The notes below the pieces were generated by a model. The model did not search any database. It saw only the letters and a list, made by a program, of their open reading frames with translations, and was not told the origin of the DNA. 10,537 bases of DNA, from contig JAFWKS010000169.1 in NCBI GenBank assembly GCA_017511325.1, positions 1-10,537 on the forward strand, read 5' to 3'. Below, in pieces: positions 1-7,446 of this stretch (positions are counted from its first letter, which is position 1; each line of letters opens with the position of its first letter). The position numbers and the translations under genes are program-made. The DNA is from Erysipelotrichaceae bacterium (GTDB lineage Bacteria; Bacillota_I; Bacilli_A; Erysipelotrichales; Erysipelotrichaceae).

Positions 1-19
1 AACCTACGATGAGTTTCAT
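1..19 (-). CDS. pth: 5' end of a gene, probably peptidyl-tRNA hydrolase (partial)
   Basis: Only six codons are inside the window, reading MKLIVG, with the ATG at 19-17. The start overlaps the stop codon of the preceding gene (TAATG), so it is translationally coupled to it. MKLIVG followed by LGNPG is the usual N-terminus of bacterial peptidyl-tRNA hydrolase, the cytosolic esterase that recycles peptidyl-tRNAs released from stalled ribosomes. The match is suggestive because tatD and pth are both origin-proximal genes in Bacillus-type genomes. Six residues cannot prove identity; any protein starting with a beta strand of this type would fit. Confidence 0.45.
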
Positions 20-810
20 TATTCCTCGTTTGCTTCATGATCTTCCAGGATCTTTTCTGGATCTACTTCTTCATCCTTCTTATCTTCAAGAGGCGGATAC
101 TTTTCATAGATCTCCAGTTCGCTCATGTAGTTCTTTCCTATAAGAGTAGCAGCAAACGCATGAAGATCATTCTTGTAGTAGTCTTCCATCGGTTCGCCTG
201 AATAAGCAAGGGTGCTGGCAGAGAAGCGCTTATAAAGACCGATCAGGTTCTTTTCATACTGATACTGGGTATAGCTTCCTTCAAGCAGACCGCTCAAAAA
301 TTCAACGCCGGCATCTTCCTTTTCACGCAAAGCATTGCAGATAGCCTTGGCCAGCTGGAATTCAACTCTGACTTCCAGTTCATTGAGACCGAACAGTTTA
401 TCATTGAGCTTGTCCAGAACATCGAATCTTGAGAATCTTCTGGCTCTGGCCATATCGAGGTAGTACCAGATAAAGATATCTGAATTCAGAGTGACCAGCT
501 GTTTGGAATATTTGCCCTTCTTGTAGAAGATCTCCTTGAGATCCAGTTCTTCAAGAGTCTGTTTATAGTCCATATTCTTTCCCAGTTCGATGAACAGTTT
601 AAGAATGAGGCCCTTATTCTTGAATTCAAGCGTCTTCTCATTATCAATGAAAGTGCAGACTTTATCATAAGCGTCTTCATCATTGTTCAGCATCACTCTG
701 TAGCAGTCGATGTACTGCTTGTTGTGTCTGTATCTTGTGAACAGTTCAACATTTCTGTATCCTACATAAGCTATCAAGCATAATAAAGCTATAAAAAATA
801 CTATATCCAT
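19..810 (-). CDS. Membrane-anchored hypothetical protein (single N-terminal TM, acidic tail)
   Basis: I do not recognise this 263-residue protein. The open frame extends upstream to 870, inside the end of tatD, but the ATG at 810 is preferred: it has a good AAAGAGGT ribosome site about 8 nt upstream and places a hydrophobic segment (residues about 2-18, MDIVFFIALLCLIAYVGY) directly at the N-terminus. The rest looks alpha-helical and charged with no catalytic motif I can name. It resembles the helical-repeat soluble part of a single-pass membrane protein, most likely facing the cytoplasm given the Arg/Lys-rich stretch after the TM. The C-terminus is strongly acidic (PLEDKKDEEVDPEKILEDHEANEE-like, roughly residues 240-263). 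It lies 28 nt after tatD and overlaps the next start by one base, so it is the third gene of the mnmE operon. Function unknown. Confidence 0.8.
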   Translation of the reverse strand: MDIVFFIALLCLIAYVGYRNVELFTRYRHNKQYIDCYRVMLNNDEDAYDKVCTFIDNEKTLEFKNKGLILKLFIELGKNMDYKQTLEELDLKEIFYKKGKYSKQLVTLNSDIFIWYYLDMARARRFSRFDVLDKLNDKLFGLNELEVRVEFQLAKAICNALREKEDAGVEFLSGLLEGSYTQYQYEKNLIGLYKRFSASTLAYSGEPMEDYYKNDLHAFAATLIGKNYMSELEIYEKYPPLEDKKDEEVDPEKILEDHEANEE

Positions 811-838
811 ATCTGTAAACCTCTTTATTTCATTATTA

Positions 839-1600
839 TTATAACCTAAACAGTCGATTATAATTCTCATTCAGCTGTTTTTTAAAATCTTCCTCATCTA
901 TGCCAAGTTCCGCACAGATCTTTCTTCCGGTATATACTACATAGGCAGGTTCGTTCCTTTTTCCTCTGTTTGGCGCCGGAGTAAGATATGGGCAGTCGGT
1001 CTCGATCAGCAGTCTGTCTAATGGAACGGCTCTTATGACTTCGAGCGGTTCCCTGGCGTTTTTCCAGGTTATCGTGCCGCTTATGGAGATGTAGTATCCG
1101 AGTTTGACGAATTCTCTGGCCATTTCCGCCGAATTGGAATAGCAGTGCATGACCCCTTCTACCCTGATCTGTTTCATCAGATCATAGGTATCCTGTATAG
1201 CATCACGGGAATGCACGATGATCGGCTTATTCAGTTCCCTGGCCAAAAGAAGCTGTCTTTTAAAGATCTCGATCTGTCTTTGTTTGTTTTCCTTGTCCCA
1301 GTAATAATCCAGACCTATCTCTCCGATCGCCTGACAGCGGTCTTCCTTGAAACGTCTGGCAAACTCTTCAAACAGTTCTTCATTTACATCATCCACATCG
1401 CCAGGATAGATGCCTAAAGAGTGCTTCAGTTCTATTTCCGGATGAGAAATACTGAAGCCATATTCATAGTCTTCGATATATGAAGATATCAGCATGGCTT
1501 TTCTGACATCGTTATCGACCATATTCTGCAAAACAGTATCGATGTCATCCTTAAAAGCCTTGTCATTGATATGACAATGAGAATCAAGCCAGTTCATCAT
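839..1600 (-). CDS. tatD: TatD-family metal-dependent hydrolase / deoxyribonuclease
   Basis: This 253-residue protein is of normal length for TatD/YcfH/YabD enzymes, which are cytosolic TIM-barrel amidohydrolase-fold nucleases linked to 3'-5' DNA/RNA processing and repair. Visible metal-site motifs in order are DSHCH (H8, H10), the EIGLDYYWD segment (E94), IVHSRDA (H130), the MHCYS segment (H152) and IETDCPYLTP (D202). All expected ligands are present, so it should be active. The ATG start at 1600 overlaps the mnmE stop (ATGA, with a second ATG directly behind it), so translation is coupled to mnmE. No strong ribosome site lies at the usual distance; an AGGA occurs about 16 nt upstream. The substrate in vivo is not known. 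Confidence 0.95.
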   Translation of the reverse strand: MMNWLDSHCHINDKAFKDDIDTVLQNMVDNDVRKAMLISSYIEDYEYGFSISHPEIELKHSLGIYPGDVDDVNEELFEEFARRFKEDRCQAIGEIGLDYYWDKENKQRQIEIFKRQLLLARELNKPIIVHSRDAIQDTYDLMKQIRVEGVMHCYSNSAEMAREFVKLGYYISISGTITWKNAREPLEVIRAVPLDRLLIETDCPYLTPAPNRGKRNEPAYVVYTGRKICAELGIDEEDFKKQLNENYNRLFRL

Positions 1601-2907
1601 TTACCCAGACAGAAATTCCTGAACATGTGATCGATCAGGTCTTCCTGATATTCCTTTCCTAATATCTGACACAGATAATGAAACGCACTATCAAGGTTCG
1701 TCACCACGATATCCGTGCTGTCATAATCGATATTTGCATACATCTGCTTAAGTTCCTCAAGACAATTCTTCATCAGGGCGATCTGTCTTTCGTTATTGAG
1801 GATATCCTCATCCACAAGAGAGATATCATTTGAATATCTGTCATTGAGATAATCCACCAGCGAACTTATCTCTTTATTTTTGGCGCTGATGGAAATATCA
1901 CCGGTTTTGTTCAGATCGGATTTGTTGTAGACCACCAGCATGTTTCGATCCTTATATCTGTCCATCAGCTTCCTGTCTTCTTCATCGATGTTGCTGGAAT
2001 CAAGGACCAGAATGATCAGCTCCGCTTCATCAGCAGCCTGCAGACTTTTTTCGATACCGATCTTTTCGATAAGTTCCGCATCATCCCTGATACCGGCGGT
2101 ATCGATCAGATTCAATGTGATGTTCTTGAGATTTACCTTGCCCTCGACAAGATCCCTGGTCGTTCCGGCGATATCCGTAACGATGGCCTTGTCTTTTTCC
2201 AACAAGGCATTAAGCAGTGAAGACTTGCCAACATTAGGTTTGCCAATGATGACTGTATTGATCCCGTCTTTGACGACTCTGAACCTTTCAGCCTTGTCGA
2301 TCATCTCTTCACATTTCTTTATCCAGGCCTTTACGTGAGGTTTGACTACGTCATTGCTCATGATGACTTCATCTTCATATTCCGGATAGTCGATGTTGAC
2401 TTCGATCATGGAGATGACATCTTTCATCTCATCCATCAAAGGAGAAAGAAGCCTTTCCACCGATCCGTTAACACCTCTTATCGCCGACTTGGCCTGCACC
2501 ATGCTCTGAGCTTTGATCAGATCGTTTACTGAATCCGCAACCGAAAGATCGATCCTGCCGTTAAGATAGGCTCTCTTGGTGAATTCGCCTGGTTCTGCCA
2601 ATCTGCAGCCCTTCTTCAGAAGCAGGTTCAATATGAGCCTTGTCACATAAACACCGCCATGGCAGTTGATCTCCACCATGTCTTCCAAGGTATAGGACTT
2701 TCCTTTAACAAAGAAAGATATCAGAACCTCATCGATGATCTCGCCTTCATCTTTTATATGTGAATAGACGATCGTATTAGGTTCTGTCTTTCTGACATCA
2801 CTGATCTCTTTGATGATCGAAAAACTGTCATCACCTGACATCCTGACGATCGAGATCGCTCCATCTTTCAAAGCAGTGGATATTGCACAGATCGTATCGC
2901 TTAACAT
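1597..2907 (-). CDS. mnmE: tRNA uridine-5-carboxymethylaminomethyl modification GTPase MnmE (TrmE)
   Basis: MnmE works with MnmG (GidA) to make the (carboxymethyl)aminomethyl group at U34 of tRNAs reading split codon boxes. The 436 residues show the whole family architecture: an N-terminal tetrahydrofolate-binding domain (SDTICAIST, VEINCHGG at about 78-85, PGEFTKRAYLNGRIDL), a helical middle, and an inserted G domain with Walker A GKPNVGKSS (222-230), TDIAGTTRD (244-252), DTAGIRD (269-275), NKSD (328-331) and SAK (341-343). The C-terminus ends in FRNFCLGK, whose Cys433 is the conserved catalytic residue (usual form C-I/V/L-G-K). It heads the operon mnmE-tatD-hypothetical-pth. The usual partner mnmG is not next to it. 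The start is fixed by family alignment, yet no Shine-Dalgarno is visible upstream. Confidence 0.98.
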   Translation of the reverse strand: MLSDTICAISTALKDGAISIVRMSGDDSFSIIKEISDVRKTEPNTIVYSHIKDEGEIIDEVLISFFVKGKSYTLEDMVEINCHGGVYVTRLILNLLLKKGCRLAEPGEFTKRAYLNGRIDLSVADSVNDLIKAQSMVQAKSAIRGVNGSVERLLSPLMDEMKDVISMIEVNIDYPEYEDEVIMSNDVVKPHVKAWIKKCEEMIDKAERFRVVKDGINTVIIGKPNVGKSSLLNALLEKDKAIVTDIAGTTRDLVEGKVNLKNITLNLIDTAGIRDDAELIEKIGIEKSLQAADEAELIILVLDSSNIDEEDRKLMDRYKDRNMLVVYNKSDLNKTGDISISAKNKEISSLVDYLNDRYSNDISLVDEDILNNERQIALMKNCLEELKQMYANIDYDSTDIVVTNLDSAFHYLCQILGKEYQEDLIDHMFRNFCLGK

Positions 2908-2951
2908 ACATCTATTTTAATATATTTTGTTATAAAAGGATGTCTGTGCAC

Positions 2952-2981
2952 TTGAAAAAGGTACTTGATAAATCTTAAAAT
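2952..2981 (+). promoter_or_regulatory. Candidate promoter of the yegP-like gene
   Basis: TTGAAA at 2952-2957 and TAAAAT at 2976-2981 are separated by 18 nt, a plausible sigma-A type promoter. It sits in the 121-nt divergent intergenic space shared with mnmE and leaves a leader of about 40 nt before the start codon. The call rests on consensus resemblance only. Confidence 0.45.
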
Positions 2982-3028
2982 TAAAGTAGCAAAAGGTTTA
3001 TTCATAATTTAAAACAGGAGGGAAATGT

Positions 3029-3409
3029 ATGGGTAAATATGTTATTACTGTAAGTCCTAAGGGAAAGTATCATTTTAATCTGCTTGCCGGCAATGGCGAA
3101 ATAATCTTGTCTTCTCAGATGTATGCTTCACAAAGAGGCGCATTGAAAGGTATCAATTCAGTAACTGTCAACGCACCGGAAGCAGGTATCTGCGATCTGA
3201 CATCTGAAAAGGTCACTCCAGTTTCAAATCCTAAATTCGAGATCTTCGAAGGCAAAGACAAGAAATTCTATTTCAGACTCGTTGCCAAGAACGCCAAAGC
3301 TATAGGTTCTTCTGAAGGTTACAATGATATCTCTGCATGCAAGAACGGTATCAAGTCAGTCAAGAAGAATGCTGCCGGTGCAGTAGAAAAAGCTTCTAAA
3401 AAGAAATAG
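3029..3409 (+). CDS. YegP-like UPF0339 protein with two DUF1508 repeats
   Basis: This 126-residue basic protein consists of two tandem copies of the DUF1508 (YegP) unit. The first runs over about residues 7-50 (KGKYHFNLLAGNGEIILSS, then YASQRGALKGINSV) and the second over about 68-115 (DKKFYFRLVAKNAKAIGSS, then YNDISACKNGIKSVKKNA). The family is small and widely spread, with a beta-hairpin-helix fold per repeat; its cellular role is not established. A Lys-rich tail (EKASKKK) follows the second repeat. The start is certain: a strong AGGAGGG at 3016-3022 lies 6 nt before the ATG, and an ATG four bases earlier is out of frame and quickly terminated. It appears monocistronic, with its own promoter and a rho-independent terminator right after the stop. 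Confidence 0.93.
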   Translation: MGKYVITVSPKGKYHFNLLAGNGEIILSSQMYASQRGALKGINSVTVNAPEAGICDLTSEKVTPVSNPKFEIFEGKDKKFYFRLVAKNAKAIGSSEGYNDISACKNGIKSVKKNAAGAVEKASKKK

Positions 3410-3432
3410 CAGCTGACAAAAGCTTTCTAAGA

Positions 3433-3455
3433 AACATCCGCAAGGATGTTTTTTT
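3433..3455 (+). terminator. Rho-independent terminator after the yegP-like gene
   Basis: AACATCC (3433-3439), a GCAA tetraloop, GGATGTT (3444-3450) and a T-run form a compact intrinsic terminator 23 nt after the stop codon. Confidence 0.88.
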
Positions 3456-3485
3456 ATGACAAAAATTATGTTTTAGTTATATAAT
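3456..3485 (+). promoter_or_regulatory. Promoter of tRNA-Val
   Basis: ATGACA (3456-3461, one mismatch to TTGACA) and a perfect TATAAT (3480-3485) are spaced by 18 nt. The -10 ends 9 nt before the first base of the mature tRNA, so the primary transcript would have only a few leader bases. Confidence 0.7.
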
Positions 3486-3494
3486 AGTCTATGC

Positions 3495-3570
3495 GGACAC
3501 TTAGCTCAGTTGGGAGAGCACCTCCTTGACGTGGAGGGGGTCAGGGGTTCGAGTCCCTTAGTGTCCACCA
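3495..3570 (+). tRNA. tRNA-Val (anticodon GAC)
   Basis: All four arms fold by eye. The acceptor stem is GGACACT (3495-3501) with AGTGTCC (3560-3566) plus A and an encoded CCA. The D stem is GCTC (3504-3507) with GAGC (3516-3519). The anticodon stem is CCTCC (3521-3525) with GGAGG (3533-3537), its loop TTGACGT placing the anticodon GAC at 3528-3530, which reads GUC and GUU valine codons. The T arm carries the canonical TTCGAGT loop, with one G-U pair in its stem. The gene stands alone with its own promoter and terminator. Being the last gene before the accessory stretch, it could be an integration target, but no copy of its 3' end was found elsewhere in the window. Confidence 0.97.
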
Positions 3571-3581
3571 TTTAGCTTATG

Positions 3582-3607
3582 AAACCGTCTATAATAGGCG
3601 GTTTTTT
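3582..3607 (+). terminator. Rho-independent terminator after tRNA-Val
   Basis: AAACCGTC (3582-3589) pairs with GGCGGTTT (3597-3604), with one G-U pair and a 7-nt loop, and runs into a T tract (3602-3607). It lies 12 nt after the encoded CCA. Confidence 0.85.
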
Positions 3608-3754
3608 ATATCCGTGAAAATAATATACGTGATATTTTGCTATAGTGCATATCACAAGTTACATCGCGTTCTTAAACAAGTTAGATCAAATTCGTTAAAA
3701 AGGCGATCACACTTAACAAGACTAAAACAAAAACACGAAAGATCTGCATAGTGC

Positions 3755-3783
3755 AAAAAAACCGCAGAATCAACTCGCTGCGG
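3755..3783 (-). terminator. Rho-independent terminator downstream of the prepilin gene (minus strand)
   Basis: Read on the minus strand, CCGCA (3783-3779) and TGCGG (3766-3762) form a stem with a 12-nt loop, followed by seven T residues (3761-3755). It lies about 80 nt after the prepilin stop. The stretch 3608-3865 around it holds no gene that I can support. Confidence 0.65.
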
Positions 3784-3865
3784 ATAATTGCATAATAGAT
3801 TAAAGAAACTGAATCAATCAAACAAACAGGTAACGAACACCATAGTTGTATTAGACTCCGTGATG

Positions 3866-4547
3866 TTACTGCGATAGAGCCACCCATGAGCCTTGAGGCC
3901 ACGCTTCATATAGGCTAACACTATAGACATAGTAATATATATTTTCTTTAGAATCGTAATAAAGATCTCCGGTCTTAATAGTCCCGGTAAATGAAGAATC
4001 TTTGATGTCAGACGGATCGACATGTACAGTATCGGAACCGAACCGATTAACTAGATCCACTGCTTTTGTTCCGCTGGTATATGCATTCCATGCATCCTCC
4101 GCACCTTGCAAGATGACGCATGTTCCGGTCTCGTCCTGTATCACTGCTCCCCTTGTAAAACTGTCCCGGTCATTTAAATTCACTGTTGTATGTAGAGGCG
4201 AGGCATCAGACGATCCGCTGTCAGAGCTGCCACTGCCGACATGATAATCACAGTTGATTTTTCCAGCGTTTCCACTGTCTTCCCATGAGAACGTGCCCCC
4301 GCTCGGGCATTTGCCTGCATTGGCAGCAAACTCATTAAACAGTTCTGAACATGATCTATCACTGAGAATGTGTTCAGCGACGACCTGTGCGTAAAGAGAG
4401 CGCCGGTTGGCCATGCAGGTGGCCTCTCTTGCTCTCTCTAGACTCCTGCTGAAAATAGGGATCGCAACCGCAACCAGTACTCCGAATTGCTACCACGATC
4501 AGCAGTTCTGCCAGTGTAAAACCTTTTTTCATTCTAAGGCCAAGCAT
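3866..4547 (-). pseudogene. Frameshifted type IV prepilin-like protein
   Basis: The frame starting at ATG 4547 (ribosome site GGAAGG about 6 nt upstream) reads MLGLRMKKG, then FTLAELLIVVAI, the prepilin-peptidase cleavage motif (cut after G, Glu at +5) and the beginning of the hydrophobic helix. It then loses frame. Another frame continues exactly the expected helix, GVLVAVAIPIFSRSLERARE, and runs on to the TAA at 3866. Compared with the standard prepilin helix (VVAIIGVL...), the break is explained by a 2-nt deletion at about 4485-4490: ATTATCGGA became ATTCGGA. The joined product would be about 227 residues. Its body has a CPSGGTFSW...INC motif common in Gram-positive pilin-like proteins and a C-terminal segment rich in Y and W. 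Such proteins sit in the membrane until assembled into a pseudopilus. No pilus assembly genes are nearby. A sequencing error would also explain the break. Confidence 0.8.
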
Positions 4548-4565
4548 ATTTTTCCTTCCTTTATT

Positions 4566-4578
4566 CCGGCATTGCCGG
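4566..4578 (-). repeat. Short GC-rich hairpin in the prepilin leader
   Basis: CCGGCA-T-TGCCGG is a 13-nt palindrome in A+T-rich surroundings, ending a few bases before the prepilin ribosome site on the minus strand. It might influence translation, but this is only a structural observation. Confidence 0.35.
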
Positions 4579-4920
4579 TAATCAAATTTCGATAATTCTT
4601 TTTGCATCACAGCAAACGATTTCGAAACGTTAAAATCGAAACTGCTGACAAGCCTATAAATAAAGCAGGGAACTGTTGCATCGATTGCCTCAACGCTGAA
4701 TAATATTCTATGTTTTTCTAAAAACAATGCGTATCAAGCCTCTTCTTCAAAAAGAGAAACCGTATACGTTTGTCAGATTATGTAAACAAAATAACAGATG
4801 CATTTATTATTGTCAATGTACTGCAAATATCAACAATTCTTGACCAAGAAAATGCAACAATGGCTTTTGTAATCATGCATAACAAAATATCGTGATTCAA
4901 ATTATTACTGCTGTTCTTGT
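4579..4920. other. Non-coding gap between the prepilin and recombinase genes
   Basis: This A+T-rich stretch separates two divergently transcribed genes and has no convincing gene. A weak minus-strand promoter for the prepilin can be drawn (TATTAT as ATAATA at 4700-4705 and TTGTTT as AAACAA at 4722-4727, spacing 16), giving a leader of about 145 nt. A small CGTATACG palindrome lies at 4761-4768. I could not find a good plus-strand promoter for the recombinase. Confidence 0.4.
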
Positions 4921-4967
4921 ATGGCTCCTGGCCATTATCTTGTTTACAACATCTATACCCATGAAAA

Positions 4968-5972
4968 TTGGCTTCCCGACTTTGCCTCGAAGTTTTTCAA
5001 AGACATAAAACAGAAGGAATGTCAGAGCGCACCAGACTTGAATATGCCTATGATATGAAGCGGTTTTTCGATCTCATAAGCAATCAGTCAGGCTTTAAGA
5101 ATGTCTCTCTCAACGGCTTAAAAGCCTCTGAAATACTGGATGTTCTGACCTATGATGATATTCAGGAATATCTGGATACGCTAAATACGCATACCGTTAC
5201 AGACAGATATGGAAAGCACAAGGAGGTATTGAGCTCCCCTTCCTCAAAGGCAAGGAAGATCTCCTCATTAAGAAGCTTCTACAAGTTCTATTTCCGCAAA
5301 GGCGAAATAAAGAATAATATGGCTGATCTGATGGATCTGCCTAAAATCCCTGATAACAATATCATCGTCATGGACAAGGCTCAGGTACAAAGGATCCTTG
5401 AAGCCGTCAGCGACACATCGGGTATGAGTAACGGTGAGATAATCCGCCACAACAAGATCGTCAAAAGAGACTTTGCGATCATGATGCTGTTCTTCGGAAC
5501 AGGCATACGTGTATCTGAGCTTGTAGGAATAGATCTCTCTGATCTGGACTTCTATAACGCTTCCCTATTCATTACAAGAAAGGGTGGTGATGAAGACGAA
5601 GTGTTCTTTGGAAACGAAGTACAGGAAGCATTAGAAGACTATGTATCAAGTGACCGGGATATCCTGCTTGCCGGAAAAGATGACCCTGCCCTCTTTATTT
5701 CAATGCAACATAAACGCATGACTGTAAGAAGCGTACAGCTTATGATCAAAGGCTATGCACAAAAAACCGGACTGAACCTGAAGATCACTCCGCATGCTTT
5801 ACGCAGGACGTTTGCCAGCCAGGTCTATTCCAGCAGCAACGACATATATCTTGTGGCTGAAGCTTTGCATCATTCAAGTGTAGAGACCACCAGAAAACAT
5901 TATGCAAAGATGAGTAAAGAAAGAAAACGCGAAGCAGCAAGCGCCGTTTCTGAACTGTTCGAAAATGACTGA
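4968..5972 (+). CDS. Tyrosine recombinase / integrase, XerC/D-like (N-terminus probably frameshifted)
   Basis: The 334-residue frame has a SAM-like core-binding domain (about 18-115) and a catalytic domain (about 135-320) with every active-site residue: Arg181 (GTGIRVSELVGI), Lys205 (TRKGG), His276 and Arg279 (PHALRRTFA), His302 (HHSSVETT) and the nucleophile Tyr312 (KHYAKM). It should be able to cut and rejoin DNA by the Tyr-recombinase mechanism; its target site is unknown. The frame opens only at a TTG (4968) without a ribosome site. A neighbouring frame (4921 to about 5015) encodes NWLPDFASKFFKDIKQK, which looks like the missing natural N-terminus joining to GMSERTRLEYAYD after a one-base loss near 5010-5016. 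The alternative ATG at 5019 also lacks a well-placed ribosome site. The last 19 residues recur after the downstream ATPase. It may act in integration of the surrounding accessory DNA, by inference. Confidence 0.87.
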   Translation: MASRLCLEVFQRHKTEGMSERTRLEYAYDMKRFFDLISNQSGFKNVSLNGLKASEILDVLTYDDIQEYLDTLNTHTVTDRYGKHKEVLSSPSSKARKISSLRSFYKFYFRKGEIKNNMADLMDLPKIPDNNIIVMDKAQVQRILEAVSDTSGMSNGEIIRHNKIVKRDFAIMMLFFGTGIRVSELVGIDLSDLDFYNASLFITRKGGDEDEVFFGNEVQEALEDYVSSDRDILLAGKDDPALFISMQHKRMTVRSVQLMIKGYAQKTGLNLKITPHALRRTFASQVYSSSNDIYLVAEALHHSSVETTRKHYAKMSKERKREAASAVSELFEND

Positions 5973-5982
5973 TTATGTCAGT
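5968..5982 (+). repeat. Small hairpin over the recombinase stop codon
   Basis: ACTGA (5968-5972, including the stop codon) and TCAGT (5978-5982) form a 5-bp stem around TTATG. A slightly weaker version (ATTGA...TCAGT) is kept after the recombinase remnant at 7501-7515, so the sequence just past the stop is part of the duplicated unit. It lacks a T tract and is not a normal terminator. Confidence 0.4.
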
Positions 5983-6070
5983 TTGCTTAGAAATCAAGTG
6001 GGAATTCTCTCTTGTTCATCTGCCATATGAAAATTGGACGACAGAAATAAAAGCTAAATTCTAAGCTCTA

Positions 6071-6183
6071 TATTCCATATTTTTAAAGATATTTATTGTT
6101 TTATGGAATAGAATTCATAATTTTCTTTGTATTTGGTATAATTAAATCGATAAAATAATAAAAATTAGCAATTTTATGGAATA
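6071..6183 (+). promoter_or_regulatory. Promoter with three TATGGAATA motifs before the ATPase gene
   Basis: TTCATA (6114-6119) and TATAAT (6137-6142), spacing 17 and preceded by TGG (extended -10), make a good promoter. The 9-mer TATGGAATA occurs three times around it: inverted at 6071-6079, direct at 6102-6110 just upstream of the -35, and direct at 6175-6183 touching the ribosome site AGGAAG (6183-6188). The two direct copies share a longer match, TTTTATGGAATAG (6099-6111 and 6172-6184). The arrangement suggests an operator for a repressor, possibly acting on the ATPase gene, but no regulator is known. Confidence 0.55.
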
Positions 6184-6195
6184 GGAAGACACTAA

Positions 6196-7446
6196 ATGGA
6201 AATACGAAGAGACCTTTACATCAACAGACTGATTGCGCGTATGAACAACGGTATGATCAAAGTTATCACCGGTTTGAGAAGATCGGGAAAATCATACCTG
6301 ATGAATACTTTGTTTTATGCTTATCTCAAATCTCTCGGTGTTGATGATAGTCACATCATCATGGTTCAGCTGGATTCTGATGAAAATGATCACTTGCTGG
6401 ATTATCATGTTTTAGGAAATTATCTCAGAGATCGCATCACAGATGACGATCAATATTATCTGCTTCTGGACGAGATACAGGAAGTCGAGAACTTTGAACG
6501 TGTACTTAACGGACTGCTGCAGAAGAAAAATGCAGATATCTACGTTACCGGAAGCAATTCCCGTTTTCTTTCGAGTGATATAAAGACAGAGCTCAGAGGC
6601 CGAGGAGACGAAGTTCACATATACCCTCTTTCCTTCAAAGAATTCTGTTCCGTAAATGGAAATGACATCTATCAGTCCTGGAGCGATTATATGGTCTATG
6701 GAGGGATGCCGATGACGTTATTGATGCCCAGCGATGAACAGAAGGCAAAATACCTGAAAGATCTGTTTGAAGAAACATATATAAAGGACATCAAACAAAG
6801 AAACAAAATCAAAAACGTTTCTGAAATGGAAGAACTGATTGATGTTATGGCTTCTTCTATAGGTTCATTGGCCAACCCTAACCGGATTTCCAACACATTT
6901 AAATCGGAAAAGAAAGTTTCTCTTGACCCAAAAACCATCAAAGATTATCTCTCCTATCTGGAGAACGCTTTTCTTCTTTCCGAAACCAAAAGATATGATG
7001 TCAAAGGACGTAAATACATCAATACACCTCTCAAGTATTACTTTGAAGATGTAGGACTCAGAAACGCCAGGTTGAATTTCCGTCAGCTGGAAGAACCGCA
7101 CATCATGGAAAACGTTGTCTATAATGAACTCAACTTAAGAGGATTCAATGTTGATGTAGGTGTTGTTGACGCTCTGGACAAGGTAAATGACAAATATATA
7201 AACAAACAATATGAAGTTGATTTCATTGCCAATAAAGGACAAAAGAAATACTACATTCAGGTAGCTCAGGGATTATCAGATCCCAATAAAAAGGAACAGG
7301 AATTAAAGTCTTTAAGAAATATAAAGGATAACTTTAAAAAAATAATCATAAGAAAAGATAACCCTGTATCTTATATTGATGAAGAAGGCATACTAAATCT
7401 GAATTTTTTTGATTTTTTGCTTGAAAAAAGAAGTCTTGACGAATAA
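6196..7446 (+). CDS. AAA-type ATPase with DUF4143 domain
   Basis: This 416-residue protein belongs to the common prokaryotic family joining an AAA_14 P-loop domain to DUF4143. Walker A is GLRRSGKS (26-33), Walker B is YYLLLDEIQEV (87-97), followed by the sensor-like VTGSNSRFLSS (117-127) and RGRG (134-137). DUF4143 follows (about 195-385) and contains a nuclease-like core: E311 in NVVYNEL, D342 in YEVDFI and Q355 in YYIQVA, where PD-(D/E)XK enzymes usually have E-x-K, so cleavage activity is uncertain. The cellular role of the family is not established; members often occur singly in accessory DNA. The ATG is set by AGGAAG 7 nt upstream. It has its own promoter. Its TAA stop sits exactly at the junction with a recombinase-derived fragment, so the C-terminus may have been shaped by the rearrangement. 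The 3' third is visibly A-rich. Confidence 0.9.
   Translation: MEIRRDLYINRLIARMNNGMIKVITGLRRSGKSYLMNTLFYAYLKSLGVDDSHIIMVQLDSDENDHLLDYHVLGNYLRDRITDDDQYYLLLDEIQEVENFERVLNGLLQKKNADIYVTGSNSRFLSSDIKTELRGRGDEVHIYPLSFKEFCSVNGNDIYQSWSDYMVYGGMPMTLLMPSDEQKAKYLKDLFEETYIKDIKQRNKIKNVSEMEELIDVMASSIGSLANPNRISNTFKSEKKVSLDPKTIKDYLSYLENAFLLSETKRYDVKGRKYINTPLKYYFEDVGLRNARLNFRQLEEPHIMENVVYNELNLRGFNVDVGVVDALDKVNDKYINKQYEVDFIANKGQKKYYIQVAQGLSDPNKKEQELKSLRNIKDNFKKIIIRKDNPVSYIDEEGILNLNFFDFLLEKRSLDE

Noticed and set aside
1940..2532. Plus-strand frames opposite mnmE
   Set aside because: They are antisense shadows of the conserved G domain with no ribosome site or family resemblance.
3681..4023. Short minus-strand frames overlapping the prepilin 3' end
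   Set aside because: They are in other frames than the clear prepilin body and have no start signals.
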